Shown in pieces: positions 1-11,049 of a stretch of 64,000 nt of DNA. Position numbers and translations under genes: made by a program. Within the stretch, counting starts at the first letter, position 1. Each line of letters starts with the position of its first letter. The notes beneath the pieces were generated by a model. That model was not told the origin of the DNA. It was given only the letters and a program-made list of their open reading frames with translations, and did not search any database. Source of the DNA: Bedellia somnulentella. Taxonomy: Eukaryota; Arthropoda; Insecta; Lepidoptera; Bedelliidae. Where the stretch lies: assembly GCA_963576735.1 (NCBI GenBank), contig OY755187.1:12214001-12278000 (forward strand), in the 5' to 3' direction.

Positions 1-1896
1 ATTCTATTTTGCCTGAAGTGTAGTGAGTGTCTGTATACATATATATCAGATTGTATGTATATGTCGAGGTGATTTGGTTCATTGGCTTACATCAGTCAAG
101 ATAAAAAATAAATATAATACGTGGATTTGTGTTTGGACGTGTTTCCTTAATATTGTTGTATTGATACCAAAAAAACGCTTAGCAAAACATGCTACTAGGC
201 TGTCACTTTGTTTGTATTTGCGAATGGTATTTTAAACTCTACACTCTTTCTATATGTTTATATCTGACACACTTATTGCGGGATAACTAAAAGCTTTAAC
301 CAAATACTAAAATATTCTTATAAATCACTGAATAGAATCTTAGCTTATCATAATATCAAAATCTTTTCACAGTATTATCTCCGACATCAGCAATGCATTC
401 AACAGCCTAGCCGGAACAAAAACAATAGCAATTTGATTCAATCCGAATCGATGTGAAATCGTGACACGAACGATAATCGAATACATGTCCGATTGGTGTA
501 TTACTGTTTCCCATTACCGGCGTCGCATCACTAATATGCTATCACATCCCATCATAAAAGTTAACTAGATTGAAATCTAGGCATGTTGCCAGTCGACGGC
601 CTCTCATTTCATGAGCCGACATAAAAAAAACAACATAATCTTCGATACTAGTAGCTTTGCGGCTTCAGATTCAATAAAACATAGATTGATATTATCTCTG
701 GGAATAGGGCTGAGCTTTATAATCAAACCAATTGCCTTTAGATTAAAGGGAAGATAAAAATTTATAAAATATTACGGTCGCTCTATTAAATGGTTTAACG
801 GTTTTTAATGTTATTCAGAAGATAAGACGTGTCAAATTGTTAACCTTTCAAGATAAAGTAGTTACATTGTGTTTGAGTAGATAACTTTCTCAATATAATA
901 AAGATAAAATGACTAACATTTCATTAATAAATAAATAATTACTAAAAAAAAAAAAATATTTACACAATGAAAATTACAGTTCTAGTTTTTACACAAAAAA
1001 TAATAATCCGATCTAACACATTGTGGGAGATAACACCCGCACTAGGAGGACCTGTATCGCGGGGTTTTCTCCTCAGTTTGTTTTTGCAAATACCTCGTTT
1101 TTAGAATTACTGCATACGTTTAAAATAAGTAGGCAAAAAAATACTTTCAAGTTATTTTGAATGTTATAAAAGGAATTATTCACCTTGTTTAATAGCAAGA
1201 ACAATTTTGCGACAAAAATAGTAATATTGTTCAGAAAAAACTAATAACGGAGAGATAAATTCAAAGTACTTACTAGTTTTATGTATATATTTAAGTAATA
1301 TGTAGCATATGCAAGTAATGTTTTCTATGATATACTCAATTTAAGTGACAAAACGCTAGAAGTATTATCATAGCAAACTGTGGTACTTAAAATGTTTCTC
1401 TAACTACAAATCTTAAGCCAAGTTAGTATGAATGAACTTTGATTAAGTTGTCAAATAACGATGCTCATTCCAGTTCCTATTTTTCAAATTCAAGTGAACT
1501 TCCTAAATCACACAGTCATCATAATCACTTTGATAGCCAACGCGGCTGGAACTCTAGAACACAAATACACATACACATACCAACAACCATGACAAATAGG
1601 GTATGTGAAATGAACTAATTGATCCGTCGCCCCTTACTAATAGTAAGCGTACCTTGTGAATAGTAAATATGACAATATGTGCGCTCCACGACTCTTGACC
1701 CGGTACAATACATTAACATTCCGTCACGTGACTTGCCGGGAGACCATTTTTTAATCAAGACAACGACCTAAATGCGTTGAGAGGCCAGCCTTTTGCTGTT
1801 ATAAAAGCTCAATTATACGTATTTCATAGAGTACTTTATTTGAAGAATCTTTTACTTGGGATAAATAGTGTCACGATAAACAAACTATACTTACAT
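1..1896. other. AT-rich non-coding sequence, probably intron
   Basis: I see no gene here. Open frames are short, rich in codons typical of random AT-rich DNA and lack splice-flanked coding structure. A short poly-A run lies near 944-957. No inverted or tandem structure stood out. Confidence 0.6.
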
Positions 1897-1897
1897 T

Positions 1898-2135
1898 TAT
1901 ACATACATAAATACACATACTCACGGCTATAAATCCCTAGAAGGGGTAGCCAGAGCTAAGGAATTAGAAATTCCTCAGCCACTTACATTTATCTGTTAAT
2001 CAATTGTTTTTTTTATCATAGTTACACAATCTATACCCCACTCAACTTTCAAAATTACCTTTCTCCTTCTTTTCCTTCTTCCGAAACTTTGGCTACCCCG
2101 TTTTTAGGAGTTATAGCCATACATATATATTATAA
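1898..2135. repeat. Two partial copies of the (TATG)n-tailed repeat, head to head with a plus-strand partner
   Basis: Positions 1898-1990 carry the tail of the common repeat on the minus strand (tail, then the segment reading GGGGTAGCCAGAGCT). Positions 2033-2135 carry the same segment on the plus strand (CCCCACTCAACTT, then GGCTACCCCG and TTATAGCC). Both are truncated and diverged. The fuller copies at 6194 and 18279 define the family. Confidence 0.6.
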
Positions 2136-3042
2136 CTATAGATACAAATACAATAAATTCCATAGACAGTAGTACAGTGCACCAGCTCAGTTATATCGCA
2201 GCTGTGTAAGGAAACACAAACACGACGCGATGTCAATAAACGCATAAACTTAAAGTGTGAATATAAAAAACAATGGGGTAATTTAGTTAGAGTAAAAGTA
2301 GTACTAACACTTTTACGATATGAATCGACTATAGAACAAACTACGTACAATGTATGAAGTGCGAGTGCGAGGTTTTCACTCAGCGAACAAGAGGCATGAT
2401 TTATAGCGACGTTGAACTGGTTGCCATATTAGATTTTTTATAGTGAAATTGTTGTTTTTCGTGTTTCTATAAATTCATTTTGTTTTCTGATGTTCATGAC
2501 TCAGGATCAGTAAAATTATTATTTCACTGAATAATTTTGGGATATTGTTACCTAGATAATAATTGGGGTATTTAATTAGGTTGCAATGTTACGTTCAACG
2601 TCATATAATCCAAATTCAGCAACCGTCAATTTAACTCCCATTTATTATGAATCATTTGTTCAATACATTTTACACTTCTCATCTTCCAAAAGTGACTGAG
2701 ATAATTAAAACTCAAAGAGTATTTGAATGATTATTTTCAATATTAATGAGTCAGGGAAGGCCTACACCAATTAGCGTATTCAGCTAATATAGGGTTGCTT
2801 TTCGTCCTGTTTTCTAAGGACATATCCTGCTTTAATCACTTCTGGATAGTTTTTGGGTATAATCCTGTTTTTTAAATTACGAGCAAAATCCAATAAATAA
2901 GTGAAACTTAGCAAAAGCCGATGTCTTAAATTGTGATACATATGACATTGACAAAAGATGGGATGGAATCATGTATAAATCTCCATGGCATCCACCAATC
3001 CAAACTGGCATAAAACCTCAAAATGGCCACATGGAGGGCGCT
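2136..3042. other. AT-rich non-coding sequence
   Basis: No open frame with coding character and no repeat that I could match elsewhere in the window. Confidence 0.55.
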
Positions 3043-3177
3043 TGGCTAGTACGAGCGCTATTATATCGACACGATAACGGTTAGAATGAGATGGAAGTAT
3101 ACGATACTAAGTAAGTGCGTAAGAGATTGCTGTTTTATACCACGCGATAACTAGTTTAAATACCGTTCGTATTAGGT
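3043..3177 (+). mobile_element. MITE of the GCTAGTACGAGC family
   Basis: About 135 bp starting GGCTAGTACGAGCG and ending CCGTTCGTATTAGG, so the ends are inverted repeats. The interior (ACGATAACGGTTAGAATG, GTATACGATACTAAGTAAG, CACGCGATAACTAGTTT) recurs at 13598-13737 and 21982-22113 and, inverted, at 23741-23850. It is too short to code for anything. The superfamily is not clear because I could not define a convincing target duplication. Confidence 0.75.
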
Positions 3178-4729
3178 ATGCTGGTAGCCATAAATAAAGA
3201 AAAGTGGTAGACCGGAAGCGGAGGAACAATGGCTGCTTCGTGACACTGCACCTGCGGACGTTGACACGCGCGCATCGCACTACCACGACGATGTGCGCAT
3301 TCTGCGCATGCGCCGGTTGCGCCATCGTGCGACGATACACTTCGGCTCTTGTGGTAATAGATGGTAGTGTGGATGACTCTTAATTGCTCAACCTACATAT
3401 ACAGTATACATAGATATACTTACGCCGATAGTACCCGTAGTATTATACTTGGTATAGTGACTTCGAAAGCACTATCCTGTCTCTTCTCTTGGTTGCCGTA
3501 GGAGGCAACAGTTTCAGGGTGCGGAGCTTTTTTTATGATCGTAACGGGATGCAGGTTACTTAGGAAAGTTGATGTTAAATAAATTTTAAAGTTCTAACAC
3601 CCCCATTGTTATAATGTTGAAATAATTAAATAAAATACCACCGAAACAGGATGACTCTCATGCCTGTTGTACTCTCATAAACCGACCCCCGATAAATATA
3701 GTCCATATTTCTGTGTCCATACATTCGACAAACGACTTTATTAACCATTTCAATCCCCCCCCCCAATATGAAGCAAGGCACCGCTCAAAAGTGTTTAATT
3801 AGTTCGGTCAGTGTTCACGGCGATTGCAAGGACGATAACCCTACAGTAATTGCTTCTTTGTAAGCGCTCGCGCATACGGTTGACAACTCCGCTGTTCAAT
3901 GACCGATTCGATTGTCGTCACTGAATCGTTTGCATAAGAGAATCGTGCGTGTGCCCATTTATTTATAAACAGAAAGGTAAGGAGAAAAGGAAATATCGTG
4001 ACGTGATACGTTGGTGTTAGAGGATATTTCACTTTGAGCACATCATTGTAAGTATACTGCATCAAAAACATTTAACAGCCAATATATTATTAGGAATATA
4101 CAAAGAGATAGAGTCAGTATGGTTGGAGATGATTCGAAGACCTAAAGACTTTACAATCATGTTGTGTATTTATATGTGAGGTGCGATTAAGTTGTATCGG
4201 GTGATAAAAAGACTAACTTTTTATCTTGTGGATGGCATAGTAAGAAGCATCCAGCAGTTTATACATATGCGCAGAATCTATATCGACAAAAACTTTGCCA
4301 GATTGAATCAGATTAAAAAAAGCGGCCAAGAGCGAGATGGACTCGCTAATGAAGGGTTCCGTAGCAGCACTAGCAGCAGGTAGGTAACATATTAATATAC
4401 AAGTTTAAAATGGTTAGTTTAAAATGTTATTTACTTATCACTGATTTACTATAAGAAAACAATGGTTCACGTTTTATGCGTAAGGCCTGTGATAGTAAAA
4501 TTATTGTTATATATTTCAGTGAAATTAATAAATTAGGTAAGTAATTTGATTTATGACGTTTAAAAATAGAACTACTGGCTAGATCTCATTCAAAACAATT
4601 TTCGTAAGTAGTTTGTATAGTAATACACATTATATATTTTTTTCAGTTTTATCATGCCCATATTTTAGAAGTTACGGGGGGGGGACACATTTTACCACTT
4701 TGGAAAAGTCTCTCGCGCAAACTATTCAG
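3178..4729. other. AT-rich non-coding sequence
   Basis: No supportable gene. A poly-C run lies near 3758-3766 and a poly-G run near 4676-4683. A 63-codon frame at 4192-4383 is followed by a GTAGGT, but it has no acceptor and no recognisable protein, so I do not call it. Confidence 0.5.
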
Positions 4730-5056
4730 TTTTGAAAAAAATGATATAAGAAACCTCAACATCATTTTCAAATACCTTTTGATAGATACCCCACACGTAT
4801 AGGATTGATGAAAAAAAAAATTTTGAGTTTCAGTTCTATGTATGGGGAACCCTAAAAATTTTGGCTTTTTTTTCCGATTTTATTTTAAAATCTTAATGCG
4901 GTTTACAGAATACATCTACGCACCAATTTTCAATAATGTAGTTCTTATAGTTTCGGAATAAACTGGCTGTGACATACGGACGGACGGACAGACAGACGAC
5001 GACAGACATGACGAATCTATAAGGGTCCCGTTTTTGCCATTTGGCTGCGGAACCCA
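4730..5056 (+). repeat. Interspersed repeat with GACGGACAGACAGAC block
   Basis: The stretch contains a GGAACCCTAAAAATTTT segment, then a GACGGACGGACAGACAGAC run and ends with GGGTCCCGTTTTTGCC and GGCTGCGGAACCC. This block combination is familiar to me as a dispersed repeat in Lepidoptera, but there is only one copy here, so the boundaries are guesses. Confidence 0.4.
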
Positions 5057-5117
5057 AACAATGTACAGTTTTAAACCCGGTCCAGTTTTAAAGTATAAAT
5101 AAATAGATAGATAACTA

Positions 5118-5497
5118 CTGTGATAGCCCAGTGGGTAGAACACTCGGTTATCGTGCAAACGACTAGTGTTCAAATCCTGGGTCGGGCTTACACCAATTGG
5201 CAAGACAAATGTCTTTTCTAAAGACATATGTGTGGTTAATTTATCATGGTTGTTAACGGTGAGGAAAAACACCGTGAGGAAACCCACATGGCTGAGTTGT
5301 ACTTAGTCATGTGACAGTGTATTCGTACAAAACGGCGATAGGCCTGCCCCCTATCACGTGAGTACACTGTCCATGCAAAACGTGGGTACTCTGAACACCA
5401 GGTGACAAAGTCACGTGATGTTCAGAAGTATTAGTACCTCTGCCAACCGCTTCGGGGATATGCGGCGTGAACGTTTATGTTATGTTAATGTTATGTT
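5118..5497 (+). mobile_element. tRNA-derived SINE (family A), full length, with target duplication
   Basis: The head has RNA polymerase III promoter boxes: A box TAGCCCAGTGG at 5124-5134 and B box GTTCAAATCC at 5168-5177. The body ends in a short ATGTT-type repeat tail. An 11-bp target duplication, ATAGATAACTA, flanks it at 5107-5117 and 5498-5508, which fixes both ends. Near-identical full copies lie at 37663-38020 and, inverted, at 38185-38542; several partial copies are scattered through the window. It is non-coding and would depend on a partner LINE for movement. Confidence 0.9.
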
Positions 5498-5508
5498 ATA
5501 GATAACTA

Positions 5509-6193
5509 ATGCCAAAAGACACCGAAGAATATGTTGATTTAAGACTGACATCAACAAGGAGTTTACACATGAATCTCTGAACAATCCTATTAAAAATATT
5601 CTCTTTTATAACAAGAAAGACGACAACCTCGCATTCTCGGTAATAATGCTTCAGAATGGAATGTTAGTGCACAATTAAAAAGACAGTATTTTCATATAGC
5701 GCTCTCAAGTCAACGCAAAGTTGTGCGAGCGTGAAATTGCAAGTCTGGCTTTGTTATACCGCAACAACCTTTGTTTAAAGCTGCAGAAGAATCGAATAGT
5801 ACTCGTATAGTGGTCGCACACTAGCAGCCGGCGACAATGTGTGATAAATGGACGTTTGGAGTAATAACTCGCTATACTCTGTCTCTTTATGAACTGCTAG
5901 CTTAATGTAAGGTTTTATAGGCTTAAGTGAGAAGAACAGTTCGAATTACTATCACTTATACATTAGGTAAAAGAGAACGACTGCAATAAAAATAGGTTTT
6001 TTTTAAATTAATTAGACGGTGTTTTATACAATACAGTTAAGTAACGCACGTTATTCAGAATCGTGTCGTGAAGTCTGGGTGTCGAAATCACTACCATATC
6101 TATTTTCTTTGTTTTTTTACCATACGACTAAAGTCTATAATTCAATAAGGGAAATCCCGATCTCTTACGGCGATTTATCCCGACTATATATGA
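5509..6193. other. Non-coding sequence
   Basis: No coding or structural signal that I can support. Confidence 0.5.
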
Positions 6194-6446
6194 ATTGCCG
6201 TGTAGTGTCGGCTTAGAATAACACTATCCCATTTCTACCCGTGGGTGATCGTAAGAGGCGACTAAGTGTATAGGGGCTTTTAAGTGATTTTTAGGCGAAG
6301 TGGTTGGAGACCCGTCACCAAAAACATTTATTATTACCATCTTTTCCCCATCAACTTCCAAAAGTGGCTGAGGAATTACTCATTCCAAAGTTCTGGCTAC
6401 CCCGTTAAGGGATTTATAGCCGTGAGTATATGTATGTATGTGTATA
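6194..6446 (+). repeat. (TATG)n-tailed repeat, full-length reference copy
   Basis: It begins GCCGTGTAGTGTCGGCTTAG, passes through CGTAAGAGGCGACTAA, TTGGAGACCCGTCACC and GGCTACCCCGTTAAGGG, and ends GCCGTGAGTATATGTATGTATG. The layout and tail resemble the 3' end of RTE-like LINEs or a SINE derived from one, as commonly seen in Lepidoptera. Other copies: 17733-17864, 18279-18525 (minus), 19392-19722, 23159-23371, 24828-25084, 32184-32311, 40438-40676 and more diverged ones. Confidence 0.75.
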
Positions 6447-7218
6447 TGAATTTTATATGACATCTTTGACTACTAGCCTAAAAATGTAAGCTACACTAAT
6501 ATGACAATATACTCATAAAAACGTCATTTAAATGAGATATTCACAAACTACAAAGCGCACTCGACTCTTTAGTAGGATGCGAGGCACGCACTTCTAACTC
6601 CCGAACCTCGAGAGCCACGCTTATACAGCTTACACTCTCACAACAACTGTATAACAGTACAACAACGACATATTTCATAGGCAATACCATTTGCATAATA
6701 CGCTTATTATAGCCAGCGCGGAGCATAAAAAAATAACTTTCACTGAAACAATGGCATAATTGAATTTTGCAATTTCATAACAGATTGGTTTAGAGCTTTA
6801 AAATAATGAAGTGCTACGTGATGCATGATGTATGGGTTGTATTGCATTCCGCTGTGATGCAACTGGTGTGAAAATATTGCAATGACTATGCATGGAATGA
6901 CACATATTATCAATAAATAGATATAAAAAGTAAGATTATTTTGATTGATTTATTGTTCTTTTGCTTCATTGTCTACAAATGAAACATTACCAAAAACCAG
7001 ATATATCTTCCATATTAAACATCACTTTGGTATAAAAAAACAGTGACTCTAATGACTATTAAAAGGACCAGACAACTTGCGACAGTCAACAAAAAAACCG
7101 TTTCTCATTGAGCGAAACTTGTCCGAAATTCGCGAATCTTGACAATTCCACCGAATCTCGACACATCCCAAAACGCATCAGACAACAAAGACTAAGGAAC
7201 GCTATCCCACCAGGGGCC
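6447..7218. other. AT-rich non-coding sequence
   Basis: Nothing supportable is seen here. Confidence 0.5.
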
Positions 7219-7348
7219 TTAGCACGCTAGTAACTATATCGTGCATCCATCCGTTAGAATGAGATAAAGATAAAGATACTCTTGAAGTTTGAAAGAGATA
7301 GATGCCTCAAACCACGAGATTTGTAATTAAAAAGACAAACGTGCTACC
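7219..7348 (+). mobile_element. Degenerate copy of the GCTAGTACGAGC MITE
   Basis: It shares the scaffold CTAGTAACTATATCG, CCGTTAGAATGAGATAAAG and GATACT with the copy at 3043-3177 and ends near AACGTGCTACC. It is much diverged, so the assignment is tentative. Confidence 0.4.
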
Positions 7349-8542
7349 ACTACAGAATGTTGATGAATGCGAGCAGCCAGTGTTTGGCGAGCAACCTGTT
7401 TTGTGACGTCACTCGCTTCGTACAAAAACCCGCGCCGCAGTGGTAATGGATCAAATAACCGACCTTGCGACTAATCGTCGCGTATCGTTTTATATAGGGT
7501 TGCCACTTGCGGTTTTTGTAAAGCAGGAGTTGAAGGCAGCCATACTCGAAATCAACTTTCCTGCCGTATATCCCCAAGTACTTCTAAACATAACATGACA
7601 TTTTCGTCTACTGGTTTTAAAAGTACCTACGTTTTGATTGGACAGGTTTTATATAAATACCCTTAAAATTGACTATGTACACCTCACAAAACCAATTAAA
7701 TAAAATAGTTTAGTTCCGCTTTAGTAAACTCATGCGCGCCTCTCCGCAGGTAATTAAAATCAGGACATGTAGGAAAATAGGCGGAATGGTAACCCTATTA
7801 ATATTAACCACTAGTTATTTTTTGCTGGGAAACTCAGTCCACGGTAGCTCAGTGGGCGGGAACCGACGCGTGGTAGGCGTACCGACAGCCAACAGGAGGC
7901 TTGTAACATGTTCACTATTTATTATACTTGTCTAGCTCATTACTATCACATTAATATAGATGAGATTAGGGAAAGTGATTATTTACACTGCCAATTTTGA
8001 AATAAAGTCTTACAAATCTGGACATTTAAGTTGAAACCGAGCTCTCAATTACGTGTTGGACCGGTTTGTTAAGATTCTGTAAGATAATCGTTAAAATGAA
8101 TAATGTTAAGGCGACAAGTTAGATTTGAGAAAAGCAAACAATTATTAGCACATGAAACATTTAAAACAGTTGGACAACGACGAAACACGTGCAACCACAT
8201 TTCGTTACGGTATTACTTTTGTTTCACTACAAATGACAAACCATTTACTGTGAAGGCGATTTATGGTATATTTCTGTACAAAATTTATGATTTTATGTTA
8301 ATTAATAAAATACATAAAGATCACGATATAAAGTGTAGGCTATATTTTCACCATTCACCACTAATATCGTTAAAGAAAAGCTTAATATGCTATAAGTATG
8401 AATACTCGTGGGTGGTGAGTTTCCAGCCTATCACCCAATTTGTCCAATTCGCCGCCTACGCTGTCCGCCGGAAGTGATGCGAGGTGTATCCACTTACAGC
8501 TAAGATTGGTCTTGGACATGGAACAGTTTTAATATCCTTATT
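7349..8542. other. Non-coding sequence
   Basis: Two open frames of 67 and 124 codons occur (7732-7935, 8103-8477), but neither has a recognisable domain, family resemblance or splice context. I treat both as chance frames. Confidence 0.5.
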
Positions 8543-8790
8543 CCTTTCAGTTGAACTAATGATGATGCCCGTAGTCAGATAACTTTTAAACGTCCTTTAC
8601 CATTTTACGATATGAGAATAGCCTCTCCCATGCTTCGAAGGGCACGTCAAGTCCACGGTCCCAACTACTATCACTAAAGTAGTCGTTAGTCTGCCAACCC
8701 GCAGTTGGCCAGCGTGGTAGACTAAGGCAAAGTCACCCTATAGGGTGGTACCTTTGTGGCTATATATGGGCTGTGAGGAGTATAACCAAA
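8543..8790 (+). mobile_element. 3'-end fragment of a non-LTR retrotransposon
   Basis: The text includes GATGATGCCCGTAGTCAG, GCTTCGAAGGGCACGTC, CTGCCAACCCGCAGTTGGCC and GGGCTGTGAGGAG. This string of motifs is one I associate with LINE 3' untranslated ends dispersed in Lepidoptera. No coding capacity remains. The boundaries are approximate. Confidence 0.45.
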
Positions 8791-8966
8791 GATAAGACAA
8801 CGTATTTTCACAAATACCTATACAATTTCCAAAGAAAATATACACCGGTACAGTCGGGCACAGCTACACTAGCGATGCACGATCGTCGCGACCATTATGC
8901 TATTCAGTCACGCATCCCTGTCCACTTGTAATAAATTGTCTACACCCTCTGACCATACAAACACCG

Positions 8967-11044
8967 CACATACGTAGATTTCAACCATTTAGGCGGCCAA
9001 AAATATTTTTGGCTTGAAATGAGTTAAAAGTACAATATTAAATTAAAATAAACCATTTTTGATACAAAACAATATTTTTTATTCATTTTTAACAACATTT
9101 TTACACTTGAACATATAATAATTTTCACAAAAATCGAATTATCAAAGTATGTATCAATAATATATAAAGAAATATATTTAAATATAATAAAATTACATGT
9201 ATCTACATCTAAAATGATAACAAAAATAAAACTACTTAAATATTATTCTCACTTTGAGAGCATTCCTCCATTATTGTCTCTCTATTGGGTTTAGCAGACA
9301 CCAACATTTCTATGGTTTCAGGAAGGAATACTTTGCGAGAAGGTTTCTTAATTTGTCTCCTGGAGCTGATGAAGGGATCAGATGTTAATAAAAGCCCATT
9401 ATATACATCTAAATTGCATTCCTTTCTAGAAAACTTTCTAGCAAAGTTATGTCGGTATGACCGAAAATGCTTGTTCTGGGCTTCTGCTGCCTCAGAATTG
9501 CTTATGATTTGCCCACCATGCATCAATATTTTATGTATTGTCGGTGTCATTGGATGCCATCCATACAGGTCAACGTACAATTTTGCAGTATCATAAGCAT
9601 ATTGATCATATTTTGTGACATTAATTTCGTGACCACTTGATATTGTTTCCAATATAACTTTGAACCTGTAGATAAGCTCAAAGCTAATTCCTGTGATCTC
9701 TGATGCCAGTTCAGGATTTTCGAAAGCTCTCTGCGGAAGTAGCCGTTACACTCATGGATTCCTCTGGCGGATAACATTCTTTTTTCACCTTTAGCAAGAG
9801 ATCATAGCAAGGGAAATGTTTTGGGTTTGTTGCCCTTATTATTTCGTATTGCCGTCTCGAAAGATCGGCTTCAACGAACATTTGGAGCGCTTGCAGAGGC
9901 GTCAGTGGAGGTGATACTTCGTCGTCGTTGTTGACTTTCGAATAGCCAGTTCTATTGGCTCGTGTAGGCGAATTGGTGATTTCTTTAAGAACTTTTGAAG
10001 CATCTCTGTGCCCCGTACTTTGTAAAACCGATTGTGCAGCGTGGATAATGACGTCAGGGCCCAAACTTCTTCCGTTTTCCTTCTTTTGCTGCGCTCACTT
10101 AAGTCTTCAAAAGATTTAGGTGGTCTCCCTCGAGAAGAGCACAACTCTATTGGAATCTCAAAAGTTCCTTCTAACCAATCTCGGTTGTTTTTTAGGAAAA
10201 CTTCTTCGTGTTTACTAGCTTTCGTCCATCTTTTCTTCAATTCAGTTTTCACATATGAAAACCTTTTCTTCAAACACTTTTTAGCAATTTCTGTGTCTCC
10301 ATAACGAATCAAAAGAAAATCTTCATAACAATCTACTTTTTCACTAAAACTTGGTAAATTTTGGCATTGTATTTGGTCAAACAAGTATTTTCGTGTCACT
10401 ACTTTAGTATCCGAGGCACCAGACGCACCTAAAACAAAAACAAAAAGATTTAATACAATATAGAACGAACATGATATTTTGCTCAATTTTGACTCAAAAT
10501 ATTCAAATGCCCATATTTTTTAAAAGCGCGGGTTTCCGCGGCTATTTGTTTTGTTTTTATAAAGAAAAATATGTAAGGTATTGAAAAATATAGAAATCAT
10601 TGCTTGGACGAACCCTGAAGTTAGTTAAAAGTCTTCATTAAAATTAAAAATACAAAAATATTTCATTTTTGTTAGAGCAATCTTTGACAAGTCAAAAGTA
10701 TGATAAGGAAAATGAAAACCAAGTAAATTACTGTTGAAATACATAGGTTCTTACCTGAAGTATTGCAATCCATCACTGTCACACGAAAATAATTGTTTTA
10801 GAAACAAATACACACTTTACAAAAGTTGTAAGTTTAGGAGCGTCGAGAACAGACACGTGCACGTTAAGCGACTATCGAATTCCGACTACCTGAGGGTAGA
10901 CTCTCGCGCGTCACTGGACGTTGGGACGGGTACCGTTGCTTTCTTAGAACTGTGTACTACGTGAGTAAATGGTTAATTTGTCATTAGATTGATTTTCGGC
11001 AAACCGGTTTTTGGCCGCCTAAATAGACGAAATCTATGTCCGTG
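8967..11044 (-). mobile_element. Transib DNA transposon, internally deleted, with intact ends
   Basis: The element is 2078 bp. Inverted ends of 37 bp lie at 8967-9003 and 11008-11044; they start CACATAC and CACGGAC and share ATTTAGGCGGCCAAAAA as their inner 17 bp, with six mismatches over 37 positions. A perfect 5-bp target duplication CACCG flanks both sides (8962-8966 and 11045-11049). Ends that begin with CAC and a GC-rich 5-bp duplication are the signature of Transib, the superfamily related to RAG1 and its recombination signals. The coding strand is minus. The transposase inside is incomplete, so the copy is non-autonomous. Confidence 0.9.
9236..10773 (-). pseudogene. Transib (RAG1-like) transposase remnant, two exons, core deleted
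   Basis: Exon 1 is tiny: an ATG at 10773 and six codons, with a donor GTAAG right after 10755. The intron ends in a TTTTGTTTTAG acceptor, and exon 2 starts at 10428 in matching phase. The N-terminal part runs to about 10070 and includes the basic motif RGRPPKSFEDLSERSKRRK. A one-base frameshift near 10065-10072 moves the frame. The next block (ADLSRRQYEII, KKECYPPEES) ends at about 9735, where the frame jumps again to a C-terminal block (RAFENPELASEITG, TPTIHKILMHG, SEAAEAQNKHFRSYR, LTSDPFIS), stop at 9236. The C-terminal block matches the end of Transib/RAG1 proteins, including the glutamate of the DDE triad within the SEAAEAQNK region. The central part with the two catalytic aspartates is missing. 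It cannot encode an active enzyme. The assignment rests on motif recognition plus the element's ends. Confidence 0.8.
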
Positions 11045-11049
11045 CACCG

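Noticed and set aside
4916..5287. 123-codon minus-strand frame
   Set aside because: Spans a dispersed repeat and the head of SINE family A; no protein resemblance.
7836..7890. tRNA-like GGTAGCTCAGTGG
   Set aside because: Only a D-arm-like stretch; no T arm or acceptor pairing at the right distance.
9285..9596. Plus-strand frame of 103 codons inside the Transib element
   Set aside because: Antisense to the C-terminal block of the transposase.
10032..10304. Plus-strand frame of 90 codons inside the Transib element
   Set aside because: Antisense to the N-terminal block of the transposase.
8987..11024. Reading the Transib element as a TA-duplicating transposon with 16-17 bp ends starting TAGGCGGCC
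   Set aside because: The inverted match continues outward with few mismatches to CAC ends, and CACCG is directly repeated just outside. The inner TA is palindromic and therefore not informative.
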